Under the pieces are notes generated by a model. That model saw only the letters and a program-made list of their open reading frames with translations. It had not been told where the DNA came from and ran no database searches. Positions 50,911 through 60,326 of a stretch of 64,000 nucleotides of DNA are shown piece by piece. The DNA is taken from the NCBI GenBank assembly GCA_951813045.1, contig CATOTF010000002.1, forward strand, positions 2,480,001 through 2,544,000. Reading direction: 5' to 3'. The stretch is from an uncultured Rhizobiaceae bacterium. Lineage in GTDB: Bacteria; Pseudomonadota; Alphaproteobacteria; Rhizobiales; Rhizobiaceae. The position numbers and the translations under genes were made by a program. Every line of letters starts with the position of its first letter. Position 1 is the first letter of the stretch.

Positions 50911-52713
50911 CTACGCCGCCTTGAACTGCTTCTTGACCCTGTCCCACTGGTCGATGGCATCAATGCCGCCACGCTTGGTGTAGCTGTGCATCGGGAAACG
51001 CATATAGCGTGGTTGCCATTCCTGTTTCCCTGTCGCGGCTGCGCCGCTCCCCGCCTCTTGTTTGGCTTTCTTTTTGCGCCCGTTCGTACCAGCCAGACAA
51101 TCCTTGATGATCTGCTTTTGCACCTTGGCAGTGGCTGTGACATTGCCCTCGGCAATAGACTTGCCACCAACCTCTTTCAACATGGAGTTGATGGCCTCCT
51201 TGTCACGCAAGAGATCGAAGAAGACACTTTGTGCCGAGGTGTCATCGGGCGTCCAGTGGTCTGCCATATCGACACAAAGCAGTTTGCCGAGGATTTCCAC
51301 CATCGCTGTACCCGATGGCAGGGTTTCTGCCACCACGAAGGTGAGAATGCGCGATACGGCTTCATCGTCCACTGTCAGTAGCTTGGCAAAGATCGCATGG
51401 ACATCATGGGACTTGTCCCAATCGCCCTTGCGATAGACAAGCGTATCATCGGCACTGTCGGTATCACCCAACAACTCCCTGACCGCCGCCCGTTCTTCGG
51501 CAAAGGCGTCTTCCGCTTTGTTGGCTTTCAGACTCTCAGCAATGGCGTCTGTGTTGGCCTTTTGCGGATCGGCCTGAACCGTCCAGAGGGACGAACCTGC
51601 TATGATCTGCGCCACGGCAAGCCGCAAGGCAATACCCTTGTGTCCGAGCAGTTCGGTTCGTACCGCCGCATAACGGTGTAGCGCGAGATAATTCTGCATA
51701 GGTTGGGTCAGTTCAGGGCGATCTGTACCCGTTGCCGTTCCATCTTCCCCTGTTTCCCTTGCAAGCTTCTCCCGCTTACGGCGCTTGGCTTCTTTCTGCG
51801 TGATATAGCCTTCATGGACTTCCACCTCGCCATTGGAGCGGCAGGTGATGTGAACAGCGCCACCATCTTGCTTCGATGCCTTCACCCGCTCCCATTTCGA
51901 CCAGTACTCACCAACATCATGCAGGACGACCTCTGACCAGCCTTCGTCACGATAGTCGTCGATCATTTCCGCAATGGCCTTGCTTTGATATTCCCAGAAC
52001 TGGGATGCATCGGCAAAATAGCGTTCTTCGCCAAACAGGTCGGACGTAATGACACCTGAGTAGGTATCGACATCAAACAGGGCATTGTCCGTGGAGATTT
52101 CCTCGCCGCCAAATAACCAGCTTTTGAGATTCCAGTGCTGCGGTGCTTCACCTTCCTTAAACAGCTTGAACCATGCTTTCTGCTGCTTGGTGGATGCCAT
52201 GGTCAACAGGCGAACGGTCTGCGGTTCGATATCCTCACGGCGATAGGCATTGAGGATTGGGGTATACAGAACCGCAATCGCCAGCCTTTGTTTGACCAGC
52301 CGTTCGGTGACACCGAAATGGGAAGCAACATCTTCGATGCTCTGTCCCTGTTTCACCAGCGATGCGAAGGCGTCATATTGATCCACTTCATCCATAGGTA
52401 GACGAGCGATGTTTTCCGCCAGTGAAGCCTCAATTGCTGTGGCATCCTCGCCATCTCCGAGAACAGCGCAAGGGACAGGATCAAAACCCTTGCCTTCTTC
52501 CGCCGCTTCCTTCGCCAATGCCTGACAGGCCGCAAAGCGGCGTTGCCCTGCAACGATCTCATATCCTTCGCAGTTCTTCCGAACGAGTAGAGGTTGGATC
52601 ACCCCAAGGCTGCGGATGGAAGGCACGAGATCAGCCCCGTCCACGCTGCCATGTTTCCTCACATTCAGTGGTGAGAGTTTCAGATTGTCGATGTCTATAT
52701 GTTTCAGTTCCAT
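50911..52713 (-). CDS. ParB/RepB/Spo0J-family partition-type protein (plasmid type)
   Basis: The 600-residue protein has an N-terminal ParB nuclease/CTPase domain (PLNVRKHGS, IRSLGVIQPLLVRK, VAGQRRFAACQAL at about 54-66, AENIARLPMDEVDQYDAFASL) and an HTH (SIEDVASHFGVTERLVKQRLA, about 122-142). A long C-terminal region specific to large alphaproteobacterial plasmid/ICE ParB-like proteins follows. There is no ParA gene next to it, so classical partition is not evident. Such orphan large ParB proteins are typical of conjugative plasmids and integrated elements. This supports a mobile origin of the segment. Confidence 0.88.
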   Translation of the reverse strand: MELKHIDIDNLKLSPLNVRKHGSVDGADLVPSIRSLGVIQPLLVRKNCEGYEIVAGQRRFAACQALAKEAAEEGKGFDPVPCAVLGDGEDATAIEASLAENIARLPMDEVDQYDAFASLVKQGQSIEDVASHFGVTERLVKQRLAIAVLYTPILNAYRREDIEPQTVRLLTMASTKQQKAWFKLFKEGEAPQHWNLKSWLFGGEEISTDNALFDVDTYSGVITSDLFGEERYFADASQFWEYQSKAIAEMIDDYRDEGWSEVVLHDVGEYWSKWERVKASKQDGGAVHITCRSNGEVEVHEGYITQKEAKRRKREKLARETGEDGTATGTDRPELTQPMQNYLALHRYAAVRTELLGHKGIALRLAVAQIIAGSSLWTVQADPQKANTDAIAESLKANKAEDAFAEERAAVRELLGDTDSADDTLVYRKGDWDKSHDVHAIFAKLLTVDDEAVSRILTFVVAETLPSGTAMVEILGKLLCVDMADHWTPDDTSAQSVFFDLLRDKEAINSMLKEVGGKSIAEGNVTATAKVQKQIIKDCLAGTNGRKKKAKQEAGSGAAATGKQEWQPRYMRFPMHSYTKRGGIDAIDQWDRVKKQFKAA

Positions 52714-52839
52714 TGGTCTGGTTTCCTTTCAATCATTAGGTTGGTTGAGTTGGTTTTGTTGTTGTGGCGCGTCATTGCACCCGCGAAGCCGGAGGAAACC
52801 GCAGAACGCGGCCTCCGACCTCTGGGGTGGGATCACGGG

Positions 52840-53631
52840 CTAAGCGGCTTCAAACAGGTTGAACTGCGCGGGTTGTCTGACATCGCGCGCGTCAGTGAAG
52901 TCAGCGCAGACAATCTCAACGGCGGGCTTTGTGCCCTTCCACTGGTCAATAAAGAGACTGGTATCGATGCCGACCCCCGCATCCATGGAAATGCCCGTTT
53001 GTTCCTCGAATGTGAGATAGTTGCGGCTTTCGCAGCGGCGGTAGCATTGTACCCCTGAATATTGAAACGGGGCTGATCCAGTGGGGAGAATAAACGCCCC
53101 ATGATCGGCAATGTCTGAGGCGATATCGATCACATGATAAGCAAATTCAGCAGCTTGATAACGCGGTGCAGTCCGCCCGTGACGGTTCACTTTGCCAAAA
53201 GGCGGATTGGCAATGGCATGGTCGAAATGACCTAAATCCATCTCGGGCACATCAAAGACATTGCCGCATATCCATGTGGCCTCCGGCACGATCTTTTTGC
53301 CGATCTCCACATAGGCGGGGTTAATCTCAACACAGACCAGTTCGGCGGGTTCATCTGCGCCCCATGTGAAGTTACGCACCCAATAGGCAAGACTGCCAAT
53401 GCCCGCACACAAATCGATAATACGCCCTTGCCCCGCATCAATCCTGAAATCTTTGGCCAACTCAAAGGGTGTGAAGAATGCCCCCGAAGCACCGACGTCA
53501 AACGATGCGGCGGGATGCCAGTGTTGAAGGACGAATTCCTTATCAGATTCACTCAAAGTATCTTTCTTCAAAACCTCCTCTGCCTGTGCATGATATTTAC
53601 GTTCTGTTTTGGTGAGTTTAGCCATGGCCAT
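52840..53631 (-). CDS. SAM-dependent (N6-adenine-type) methyltransferase
   Basis: The 263-residue protein has GAFFTPFELAKDF (about 49-61), the SAM loop DLCAGIGSLAYW (about 71-82), VCVEINPAYVEIGKKI and the catalytic NPPFGK (about 138-143), as in DNA or rRNA adenine methyltransferases. No target-recognition domain is obvious. It is a regular neighbour of the large ParB-like protein on rhizobial plasmids. It ends 127 bp before the ParB start on the same strand. Confidence 0.83.
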   Translation of the reverse strand: MAMAKLTKTERKYHAQAEEVLKKDTLSESDKEFVLQHWHPAASFDVGASGAFFTPFELAKDFRIDAGQGRIIDLCAGIGSLAYWVRNFTWGADEPAELVCVEINPAYVEIGKKIVPEATWICGNVFDVPEMDLGHFDHAIANPPFGKVNRHGRTAPRYQAAEFAYHVIDIASDIADHGAFILPTGSAPFQYSGVQCYRRCESRNYLTFEEQTGISMDAGVGIDTSLFIDQWKGTKPAVEIVCADFTDARDVRQPAQFNLFEAA

Positions 53632-54182
53632 TTTCTCTTTCTCTTAGGGTTCGACAGCGGAGAACCCACTCCCCCGCGCATGAACCCTTGCCCCGCGGCG
53701 GAGCGGCCAAACCCGGAAACAAAAAAGCCACCCGCTGATCTTCAGCGGGTGACAACAATTGGGGGTCCGGTCGGGTTCTGGAAATTGAGAAGGGACCGGA
53801 ACGTTAGGAAGTCACGCGATCTTTGATTGCGATGACGCGCTTATGTTTCGAAGCCCTTGGCCATTTTCAGGTTCTGACATAAGCTGGTAAGTCAGGTTCC
53901 AAAGCGGAACTCGTTCCGCGCAAACACGCAGCGGCAGACATCCCGTTGGCTGACGCCTCAATTCAGAAGCGCAAGGGGTGGAAGCCGGATGGCCGAAACC
54001 GGCGTCTTCGACGGGTTCGGTTTACGACGACCCGGTCGCCAAGGGCGATGCGCCCAACCAACTCAATCAAAACCAAAACCAAAACACACCATCGCATGCA
54101 AATGGCGAAAGAGGTTGCACGCTCACACTGTCATGTTCATGATACGTTCTTTTTAAACAACTATTACTTTAAGGAGTTCAAC
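53632..54182. other. Gene-free stretch with one hairpin, upstream of the truncated plasmid gene
   Basis: No gene is supported in these 551 bases; open frames here are short and lack ribosome sites. A perfect hairpin (CACCCGCTGA/TCAGCGGGTG, 53729-53751) is followed on the minus strand by a T6 run. A good ribosome site (AAGGAG) at about 54171 belongs to the next gene. The repeated AAAACC words near 54068-54090 have no clear role. Confidence 0.45.
53729..53751 (-). terminator. Hairpin with T-run on the minus strand
   Basis: CACCCGCTGA-TCT-TCAGCGGGTG is a perfect 10-bp stem and the minus strand continues GCTTTTTTG. No minus-strand gene is visible to its right, so it may protect the methyltransferase gene from read-through or end an unseen RNA. 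Confidence 0.6.
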
Positions 54183-54425
54183 ATGACCAACACCACTGAC
54201 CAAACCAACCAGACTAAACAGTCCAATAATACCCAATCAACCGAAGGCGGACGCAATCCCGATATGATCGGCTACATCGTTCAGGACAGGGGCAGCGAGA
54301 AGTCAGCCATTTGGACACAGATCGGTGCCGCCTGGGCCCACAAGGACGGCAAGGGCTATGAGCTACGCCTCCAATCGCTTCCAGTCGATGGACATCTGAC
54401 GCTTCGCTTCAAGGACACAACAAGC
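54183..54425 (+). pseudogene. Plasmid-type small conserved protein, 3' end cut off by IS-A
   Basis: ATG 54183 follows AAGGAG. A Thr/Asn/Gln-rich start (about 1-20) leads into GRNPDMIGYIVQDRGSEKSA, then IWTQIGAAWAHKDGKG and LPVDGHLTLRF. This is the conserved core of a small protein common beside the large ParB and methyltransferase on alphaproteobacterial plasmids (DUF736-like in style). IS-A enters at 54426 after DTTS; the reading stops at 54470 inside the IS. Only a few residues may be missing. Confidence 0.6.
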
Positions 54426-54473
54426 TGTTCCCCGTCAGCATTCATGAGACAGAGGTTTGATTTTTCTTAAGAG

Positions 54474-54884
54474 ATGATTTTGGTTCATCGTAGCCCTTAT
54501 GGAGCGAAGATGAGACATAAATCAGGAACCCAAGGATCAGGTTCAGAGAAATTGATCCGAACCATCAAACGCAAGACCCGCCGTCAGTATAGTGCGGAGG
54601 AAAAGATCCGCATTGTGCTTGATGGCTTGCGCGGTGAAGACAGCATAGCTGAACTGTGCCGCCGTGAAGGTCTTGCTGAAAGCATGTACTACAAATGGTC
54701 GAAGGAGTTTATGGAGGCCGGTAAAAAGCGTCTGTCAGGCGATATAGTGCGTGAGGCTTCCACCGATGAGGTCAAAGGTCTGCGCCGTGAAGCCCGTGAT
54801 CTGAAGGAATGCGTGGCAGATCTCACGCTGGAAAACCGTCTTCTTAAAAAAAGCATGATCGCGGATGGGGAGGATATCGAATGA
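54474..54884 (+). CDS. IS-A OrfA, copy 2
   Basis: 136 residues, identical to the OrfA at 11587-11997, with the same HTH and coiled coil. It overlaps OrfB by ATGA. This copy is linked to an intact OrfB. Confidence 0.92.
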   Translation: MILVHRSPYGAKMRHKSGTQGSGSEKLIRTIKRKTRRQYSAEEKIRIVLDGLRGEDSIAELCRREGLAESMYYKWSKEFMEAGKKRLSGDIVREASTDEVKGLRREARDLKECVADLTLENRLLKKSMIADGEDIE

Positions 54885-55861
54885 GATACCCAGCATCTGA
54901 GAAACTGGAAATCATCCGAATTGTTGAACAATCACATCTGCCAGCCAAGGTGACACTTGATAAGCTTGGCGTCTCACGGCCAACTTTTTATCGCTGGTAT
55001 GATTTGTATCAGCGATTGGGTGAGACAGGATTGGAAGACAAACGTTCTGGTCCCAACAGAGCCTGGAACCGCGTGCCAGAAAATATACGGGCACAGATCA
55101 TTGATCTGGCCCTTGATCAACCGGAACTGTCTCCTCGTGAACTGGCTGTGACATTCACAGACACGAAGGCCTATTTTGTATCGGAAAGCTCAGTGTACCG
55201 ACTGCTCAAGGCCCTGGACCTGATCACCAGCCCGGCATTTATCGTCATGAAAGCTGCCAGTGAGTTCCGCGACAAGACCACAGCCATCAACCAGCTGTGG
55301 CAAACAGACTTCACCTATCTGAAGGTCATTGGCTGGGGTTGGTTCTATCTCAGTACGATCCTTGATGATTATTCGCGATACATCATTGCCTGGAAGCTGT
55401 GTACCACCATGAACACATCGGATGTGACCGATACATTGGAAATGGCGCTTCAGGCCTCAGGCTGCGACAGGGCCAACGTTGCGCATAAACCCCGGCTACT
55501 ATCTGATAATGGCCCCTGCTACATATCCAGTGATCTGGCAGAGTGGTTGGATGGCAAAGGCATGGGTCATGTTCGCGGTGCGCCTTATCACCCGCAAACC
55601 CAAGGCAAGATTGAACGCTGGCATCAAACCCTGAAGAACCGCATCTTGCTGGAACACTACTTCATACCAAGTGACTTAAACCGGCAGATCGAAGCTTTCA
55701 TCGAACATTATAATCATCACAGATACCACGAGAGCCTGAGTAATCTCACGCCTGCGGACGTCTACTTCGGGCGCAAAAATGAGATATTGAAGCGAAGAGA
55801 AAGGATCAAACAAAAAACCATCGAAACGCGGCGCTTGCAACACCGCAAACAAGCCGCATAA
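54881..55861 (+). CDS. IS-A OrfB, DDE integrase-type transposase, complete
   Basis: The 326-residue protein has an N-terminal HTH (KVTLDKLGVSRPTFYRWYDLYQ, about 23-44), a second HTH-like part, and the full DDE core: QTDFTYL, LLSDNGPCY and HPQTQGKIERWHQTLKNRI. A basic C-terminal tail follows. It is the only complete OrfB for IS-A in the window and could mobilise either copy's ends. Confidence 0.93.
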   Translation: MRYPASEKLEIIRIVEQSHLPAKVTLDKLGVSRPTFYRWYDLYQRLGETGLEDKRSGPNRAWNRVPENIRAQIIDLALDQPELSPRELAVTFTDTKAYFVSESSVYRLLKALDLITSPAFIVMKAASEFRDKTTAINQLWQTDFTYLKVIGWGWFYLSTILDDYSRYIIAWKLCTTMNTSDVTDTLEMALQASGCDRANVAHKPRLLSDNGPCYISSDLAEWLDGKGMGHVRGAPYHPQTQGKIERWHQTLKNRILLEHYFIPSDLNRQIEAFIEHYNHHRYHESLSNLTPADVYFGRKNEILKRRERIKQKTIETRRLQHRKQAA

Positions 55862-55934
55862 TACAAACAACAGATGAGCTAGAGTCTCTCTTAAATCAGA
55901 CCACCATCTGTCTCAAATACCCTGACTACGAACA

Positions 55935-56648
55935 TTCGGCTTTGAGTGTTTTGAAGAACGTCTCGACCACGGCGTTGTCCCAGCAATTGCCTTTTCGGCT
56001 CATGGACACTTTAAACTTCAGTTCACGCATTCGTTTTTGATAATCATGAGAGCAGTATTGACTGCCACGGTCCGTATGATGAATGCAGCCCGGCGGTGGG
56101 TTTCGAAGGGCCAAAGCCCGGTTGAGAGCCTGCAATGCCAAGTCTTTCTTCAACCGGTTGCTGACAGCCCAACCCACCACACGGCGTGAATGTAGATCGA
56201 TCATCACTGCCAGATACAGCCAGCCCTCACGGGTCCAGATGTAGCTGATGTCACCTGCCCATTTCTGGTTGGGTTTATCCGCTTGGAAGTTCCGCCCCAG
56301 CAAGTTAGGCGCAATGTTGAAGCGGTGATTGCTATCGGTCGTAGCTTTGTATTTGCGTGTTCTGACCACTCGAATGCCGTTGTCGCGCATCAGGCGGCCA
56401 ACACGGCGGTGACCAATAGCAAGGCCGGCTTCCTTCAACTCCTGCGTCATTCTCGGGCGACCATAACTGCCAAGGCTCAAGTGATGCTGTTCACGGATGT
56501 GCGCCAGAACCACCATGTCATCGCGCTGCCGTTGACTAACAGGGCGGTTGTGCCAGGCACGATAACCACGCGATGTAACATTCAGAATATGGCAAAGCCG
56601 ATCCACCGGAACGTGTTTCCTGTGTTCTTCGACAAACGCAAATCTCAC
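55935..56648 (-). pseudogene. IS-B OrfB, C-terminally truncated
   Basis: The frame from 56648 matches the 285-residue OrfB at 12830-13687 up to FFKTLKAE and then ends within IS-A sequence (stop at 55926). The DDE residues are all present, but the last about 45 residues (including YNSRRRHSA) are lost. Confidence 0.85.
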
Positions 56649-56920
56649 TTGCTTTGACCCGCGAAGAACACTGTTGCCTTCTTTAATATCTCCCTCTCCT
56701 CCGTGAGGAGACGAACCTCTCTGCGAAGCCGCTCATTCTCTTTGGCCAGATCAATATCAACCGATGGTGGAAGGTCATCAGGCCGGGATTGTTGTATCCA
56801 TTTCGATAACGTCGAAAAGCCGACCCCCAAATCTGATGCCACTTGTTTCCGGGTAAGTCCGCTGGTCAGCGCAATACGCACCGCTTCACGCTTGAATTCG
56901 TCTGTGTGGCCTCGTGCCAT
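56645..56920 (-). CDS. IS-B OrfA, copy 2
   Basis: 91 residues, the same as the OrfA at 12558-12833, with HTH and leucine zipper. It overlaps the truncated OrfB by 4 bp. Confidence 0.9.
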   Translation of the reverse strand: MARGHTDEFKREAVRIALTSGLTRKQVASDLGVGFSTLSKWIQQSRPDDLPPSVDIDLAKENERLRREVRLLTEEREILKKATVFFAGQSK

Positions 56921-56983
56921 AATAGTTCTCCTTGATGGGATTAATCCAATTCAAGGACACGGAACTAAACCGTGACAAGTCCA

Positions 56984-57404
56984 CAAATCGAAAACCATCG
57001 ATGTCCGGCCATTGATTGGAACCAGCCAGATAGTCATTATTCAACACACAGGCTGCATCATCAGCATCCTCTCGCATGACTATAAAGCTTTCGGATTGAT
57101 TAGGTTTCTTCACATCCGCAAGTTTGGAATTAACATCTGTCGAGGTGTTTATCGGAATGAATCCTCGATGGATGCTATTTAACTCCACCGACATTTTCTG
57201 TTCTCTTGATGAGGCATGAAAGCGTTTTGAGGCGGCAAATACCCTGTCTATTAGCTTCTGTGGTACTCCGTGATTAGTAATATATCCAAAACCGGTGGTG
57301 CTATAAGTCTGCGCGAATTTCTCAGCCAGTTGGAGTTTGGCTTGTTTGTCGTCACGATGAATTGCAGCCACGTCGATGACGGGGATGTTTTCAAACTCTG
57401 TCAT
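56984..57404 (-). pseudogene. Isopenicillin N synthase-like 2OG/Fe(II) oxygenase, N-terminal half, cut by IS-B
   Basis: The frame begins at ATG 57404 and carries the non-haem dioxygenase N-terminal domain: NIPVIDVAAI, TGFGYITNHGVPQKLIDRVFAASKRFH and GFIPINTS (about 140 residues). It is broken after DGFRFV by IS-B. The catalytic HxD...H jelly-roll half is missing from the window, so the gene is dead. Confidence 0.85.
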
Positions 57405-57675
57405 TTTTTGAATTCCTGATAATTTTGAACGTAAAATGTGAAGGGATTAGACGTTCAAGCTATCCTTCAAACGCTTTGCGGCGATGTTCGTCATGCCGTT
57501 CCAAAATGATCAGATATTTGTTCATGCTGACAAACATACTAATACACACGAAGAATGCAATGATTGAACCTTTGAGTTTGCGACGACCAAAATGTTGCTC
57601 ACGGGACCATTTCCCATATTGTTATTCGGGTTTAATTGTCGCTCTGCGACAAGAGCAGTTTAGTCACTTTGAGCC

Positions 57676-59195
57676 GATTTTGATGAAAAAGTCGGCCTTA
57701 AAGTAATCACCATTGGCTGATTCAGTTTACCCATTGATTTGGGAGATTGATGCGATGCTGGGACCACGCCAGGAATTTCAATCGGCTTTGTTTTACGAGT
57801 TCAATCTCGAAGACCACGTGCCTGATGATCATCTATTGCGGTCAATTGACCGGTTTGTTGATCTTGGCGATATGCGGTCGCACCTGCGCCCATTTTACAG
57901 CGACATTGGCCGCCCTTCGGTTGATCCTGAACTGATGATCCGCATGTTGCTGGTCGGATACATCATGGGCATCCGATCTGAGCGACGGTTGTGCGATGAG
58001 GTCCATGTGAATCTTGCCTACAGATGGTTCTGCCGTCTTGATCTAGGCGACCCCGTGCCTGATCAATCGACCTTTTCCAAGAACCGCCATGGCCGGTTTC
58101 GAGAGAGCGATCTGTTCCGGCAATTGTTTGAGAGCGTTGTTACTCGTTGCATTGCTGAAGGTTTAGTTGGTGGAGAGGTGTTTGCGACTGATGCCAGCAT
58201 TATTCGGGCAGATGCCAACAAGCAGAAATCGACACCAAAGGAGGAATGGGACGCATCATCACTCGATCCAGCAACTGTGCCTCGGGCTGTGAAGGAATAT
58301 CTAGAGGTGCTGGATGACGCAGCATTCGGTGCCGCCAGTGAGGTCGAACCTAAGTTCACTTCACGTTCTGACCCTGCTTCCCAATGGACCGGTGCGCTCA
58401 AGGGCCCAGCTTTCTTCGCTTACTCAGACAATTACCTGATCGACACAGATCACGCGATTATCGTGGATGTGGAAGCCAGCCGTTCAATTAGACAGGCCGA
58501 GGTTGGTTCTACACGCACCATGATCGTACGAACGCGGGAAACGTTTGACCTCTACCCCGAGATACTGGTCGCCGACACAGCTTATGGTTCCGCAGAAAAC
58601 CTCAACTGGTTGGTCAACAAAGAAGGTATCCTGCCGCATATTCCAATCATCGATAAGTCGCGACGCAAGGACGGCACTTTTGAGAAAAGCGAGTTTGTCT
58701 ACGACCACGAAAAGGACGCTTATATTTGTCCGATCGGATTACCGCTGCGTCCAACCCAACGGGCTTACCGGAATCGAAAATCTCCTGTAGCGGCGGACAA
58801 TACGATCCGTTACCGCGCCAGCAAATATGATTGCCAGGAATGCCTGCTGAAGAAATATTGCTGCCCCAACCAACCCGTCCGCAATGTCGGCCGCCACATT
58901 TATGAAGGTGCTCGTGATTTGGCCCGCGAGCTCTCGCTGACCGACGCTTATGTCGATTCACAACGACGGCGAAAAAAGGTCGAAATGCTGTTTGCCCACC
59001 TCAAACGCATCATGAAACTCGACCGACTGCGCCTGCGGGGACCAAACGGAGCCAAAGATGAATTCCTTCTCGCAGCAACAGCACAAAACCTCAGAAAACT
59101 AGCCAAGTTGATCCCGCAACCGGTGTGAAACCGGATCGGGAGACGCTCGATCAAACTCCAAAGCCGACTAAAACAAAGCCTTTTTCATCAAAATC
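57676..59195 (+). mobile_element. IS1182-family element, copy 3 (1520 bp)
   Basis: It has the same ends and length as copy 1 and is nearly identical to it, in the opposite orientation. The left flank is AGCC and the right flank AGCT, the mirror of copy 1. Confidence 0.9.
57755..59128 (+). CDS. IS1182-family transposase, copy 3
   Basis: 457 residues from ATG 57755, the same as copy 1 except Arg for Trp in DLFRQLFE. Domains and catalytic region as described for copy 1. Arg is also found in the diverged copy 2, so copy 1 carries the newer change. Confidence 0.93.
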   Translation: MLGPRQEFQSALFYEFNLEDHVPDDHLLRSIDRFVDLGDMRSHLRPFYSDIGRPSVDPELMIRMLLVGYIMGIRSERRLCDEVHVNLAYRWFCRLDLGDPVPDQSTFSKNRHGRFRESDLFRQLFESVVTRCIAEGLVGGEVFATDASIIRADANKQKSTPKEEWDASSLDPATVPRAVKEYLEVLDDAAFGAASEVEPKFTSRSDPASQWTGALKGPAFFAYSDNYLIDTDHAIIVDVEASRSIRQAEVGSTRTMIVRTRETFDLYPEILVADTAYGSAENLNWLVNKEGILPHIPIIDKSRRKDGTFEKSEFVYDHEKDAYICPIGLPLRPTQRAYRNRKSPVAADNTIRYRASKYDCQECLLKKYCCPNQPVRNVGRHIYEGARDLARELSLTDAYVDSQRRRKKVEMLFAHLKRIMKLDRLRLRGPNGAKDEFLLAATAQNLRKLAKLIPQPV

Positions 59196-59727
59196 AGCTC
59201 GGTGCAGACCTCGGCGTCTACAAATCATCTGCGTGATCGACCGGAAAATTCGGCTATGACCTGCCATTTACTCTGATGCAGTATTTTGTTTCTGCTTCGT
59301 GAAAGCGGACAATCAATATCCGTCAGTTAGGGCGACCGTCGACCGGGGGATTGCGCCAGGTCCCGCTCATTGAGATATTTGCGCTCGCCGAGATCGGAAA
59401 ACAGGCTGGTGGATGTGCTGTCACAAGGCCTTGTTTGTATAGCTGTCTGCATGGCAATTCTCCAAAAGGGTTGCACGTCGCGCTTTACAGACTGGGCGAG
59501 TCTGTAACACGGTCACACATCCTTCTGGTATTGGCCGAATGCCTGGGTTCTTGGCAGCTTTGGGCGATGTTCTGCGCTCGCCTCAGTTTCAACATCGTAT
59601 CGAATTAACGATGTAAATCAAGCGGTTTTACAGTTTCGCCCATTTTGTAAAGCTCCAGACTCACCCACAAACAGCTGTAAATCGGCACTCACTAAAGCGT
59701 TGCGTTTGATTGTGTTTACAGGGATGA
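59196..59727. other. Gene-poor stretch between the composite transposon and the recombinase remnant
   Basis: No gene is recognised in these 532 bases. The first part may belong to a reading frame interrupted at the AGCT site, since the plus-strand frame from before 40784 stays open across the joined flanks (ending TGA at about 59236). The rest is without features I can support. Confidence 0.35.
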
Positions 59728-60311
59728 TTGGGGTTATGTCCGCGCCATCTGCATACGCTGGTACAACCCGTCTACACCGGATACATCTGCTCTGAGACCT
59801 ACAATCTCAACTGGCTGGAAGGCCAGCATGAGGGGCTGATCTCTCTGGAAACCTTCGACAAGGTACAAAAACGCCGCAAGGGAACAGCCAAGGCACCCAA
59901 GGCATGGAACCATCGACGTGATCAGGCAAAGCAGATCATCAGCTCAGGCCAGCAGCAAATCAAAGAGACGGAAAAGCAGATCGAATCTCTCCTCACCCGC
60001 ATCATGGCCACCACCAACGCTACCGTCATCAACACCTATGAAGACAAGATCGGCGAGCTTGAGCACCAAAAGCTTCTCCTCACCGAAAAACTGCAAAACC
60101 AGGCAGAACCAAAGGGCTCCTTCGAGGAAAAACTAGAACCCGTCCTTCAATTCCTCGCAAACCCTTATAAACTATGGCAAACCGGCCATATCACCCTGCG
60201 CCAAACCGTCCTAAAACTCGCCTTCGCAGACACCATTCCGTACGACCGAAACAAGGGACCTAGAACCCCACAAATAGCCTTACCATTCAAGGCTTTAAGG
60301 GGTGATTCAAA
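59728..60311 (+). pseudogene. Serine recombinase C-terminal remnant with an internal deletion
   Basis: The frame shows the recombinase-domain end (LVQPVYTGYI and EGLISLETFDKVQKRRKGTA) and then jumps to AWNHRRDQAKQI and a coiled coil (QQQIKETEKQIESLLTRIM, EDKIGELEHQKLLLTEKL). It ends with TPQIALPFKAL. In full-length large serine recombinases a zinc-ribbon segment lies between the two parts, and the catalytic N-terminal domain precedes; both are absent. The open frame runs on into the antisense of tRNA-Leu, which is not real coding. It is a remnant of an integrated phage or element. Confidence 0.75.
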
Positions 60312-60326
60312 CAAGGGAGTCTTTTT

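Larger units (their letters stand above)
54426..55934 (+). mobile_element. IS-A copy 2: complete IS3-family element, 1509 bp
   Basis: The left end TGTTCCCCGTCAGCATTCATG and the right end, read on the other strand TGTTCGTAGTCAGGGTATTTG, are imperfect inverted repeats that both continue GAGACAGA. Both transposase genes are complete. The left flank is the plasmid gene and the right flank is truncated IS-B, so no target duplication remains. Confidence 0.85.
55935..56983 (-). mobile_element. IS-B copy 2: IS3-family element missing its orfB-side end
   Basis: Its orfA-side end (GACAAGTCCA, ending 56983) is intact. The other side is cut in orfB after AAAGCCGAA, where IS-A begins, so about 180 bp are missing. 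It sits inside an oxygenase gene, whose remaining half begins at 56984. Confidence 0.85.
40784..59195. mobile_element. Putative 18.4-kb composite transposon bounded by inverted IS1182-family copies
   Basis: The left copy (40784-42303, minus) and right copy (57676-59195, plus) are almost identical and face opposite ways. The base quartets just outside are AGCT on both sides (40780-40783 and 59196-59199), as a 4-bp target duplication would be. A clean 4-bp duplication (CCCT) around the middle copy shows that this IS makes 4-bp duplications. The inner quartets are both AGCC. The cargo is described in separate entries. The alternative, independent insertions at similar AGCY targets, is not excluded. 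Confidence 0.55.

Noticed and set aside
57425-57671. Possible short genes between the truncated oxygenase and IS1182 copy 3
   Set aside because: The plus-strand frame runs into the IS, and a minus-strand 19-codon frame (MNKYLIILERHDEH) is too short to support.
40780-59199. Flank pattern explained by simple inversion through the two IS1182 copies
   Set aside because: Inversion would exchange inner flanks as reverse complements and cannot create the matching outer AGCT pair. A single movement of the whole unit explains it better, though chance target preference remains possible.
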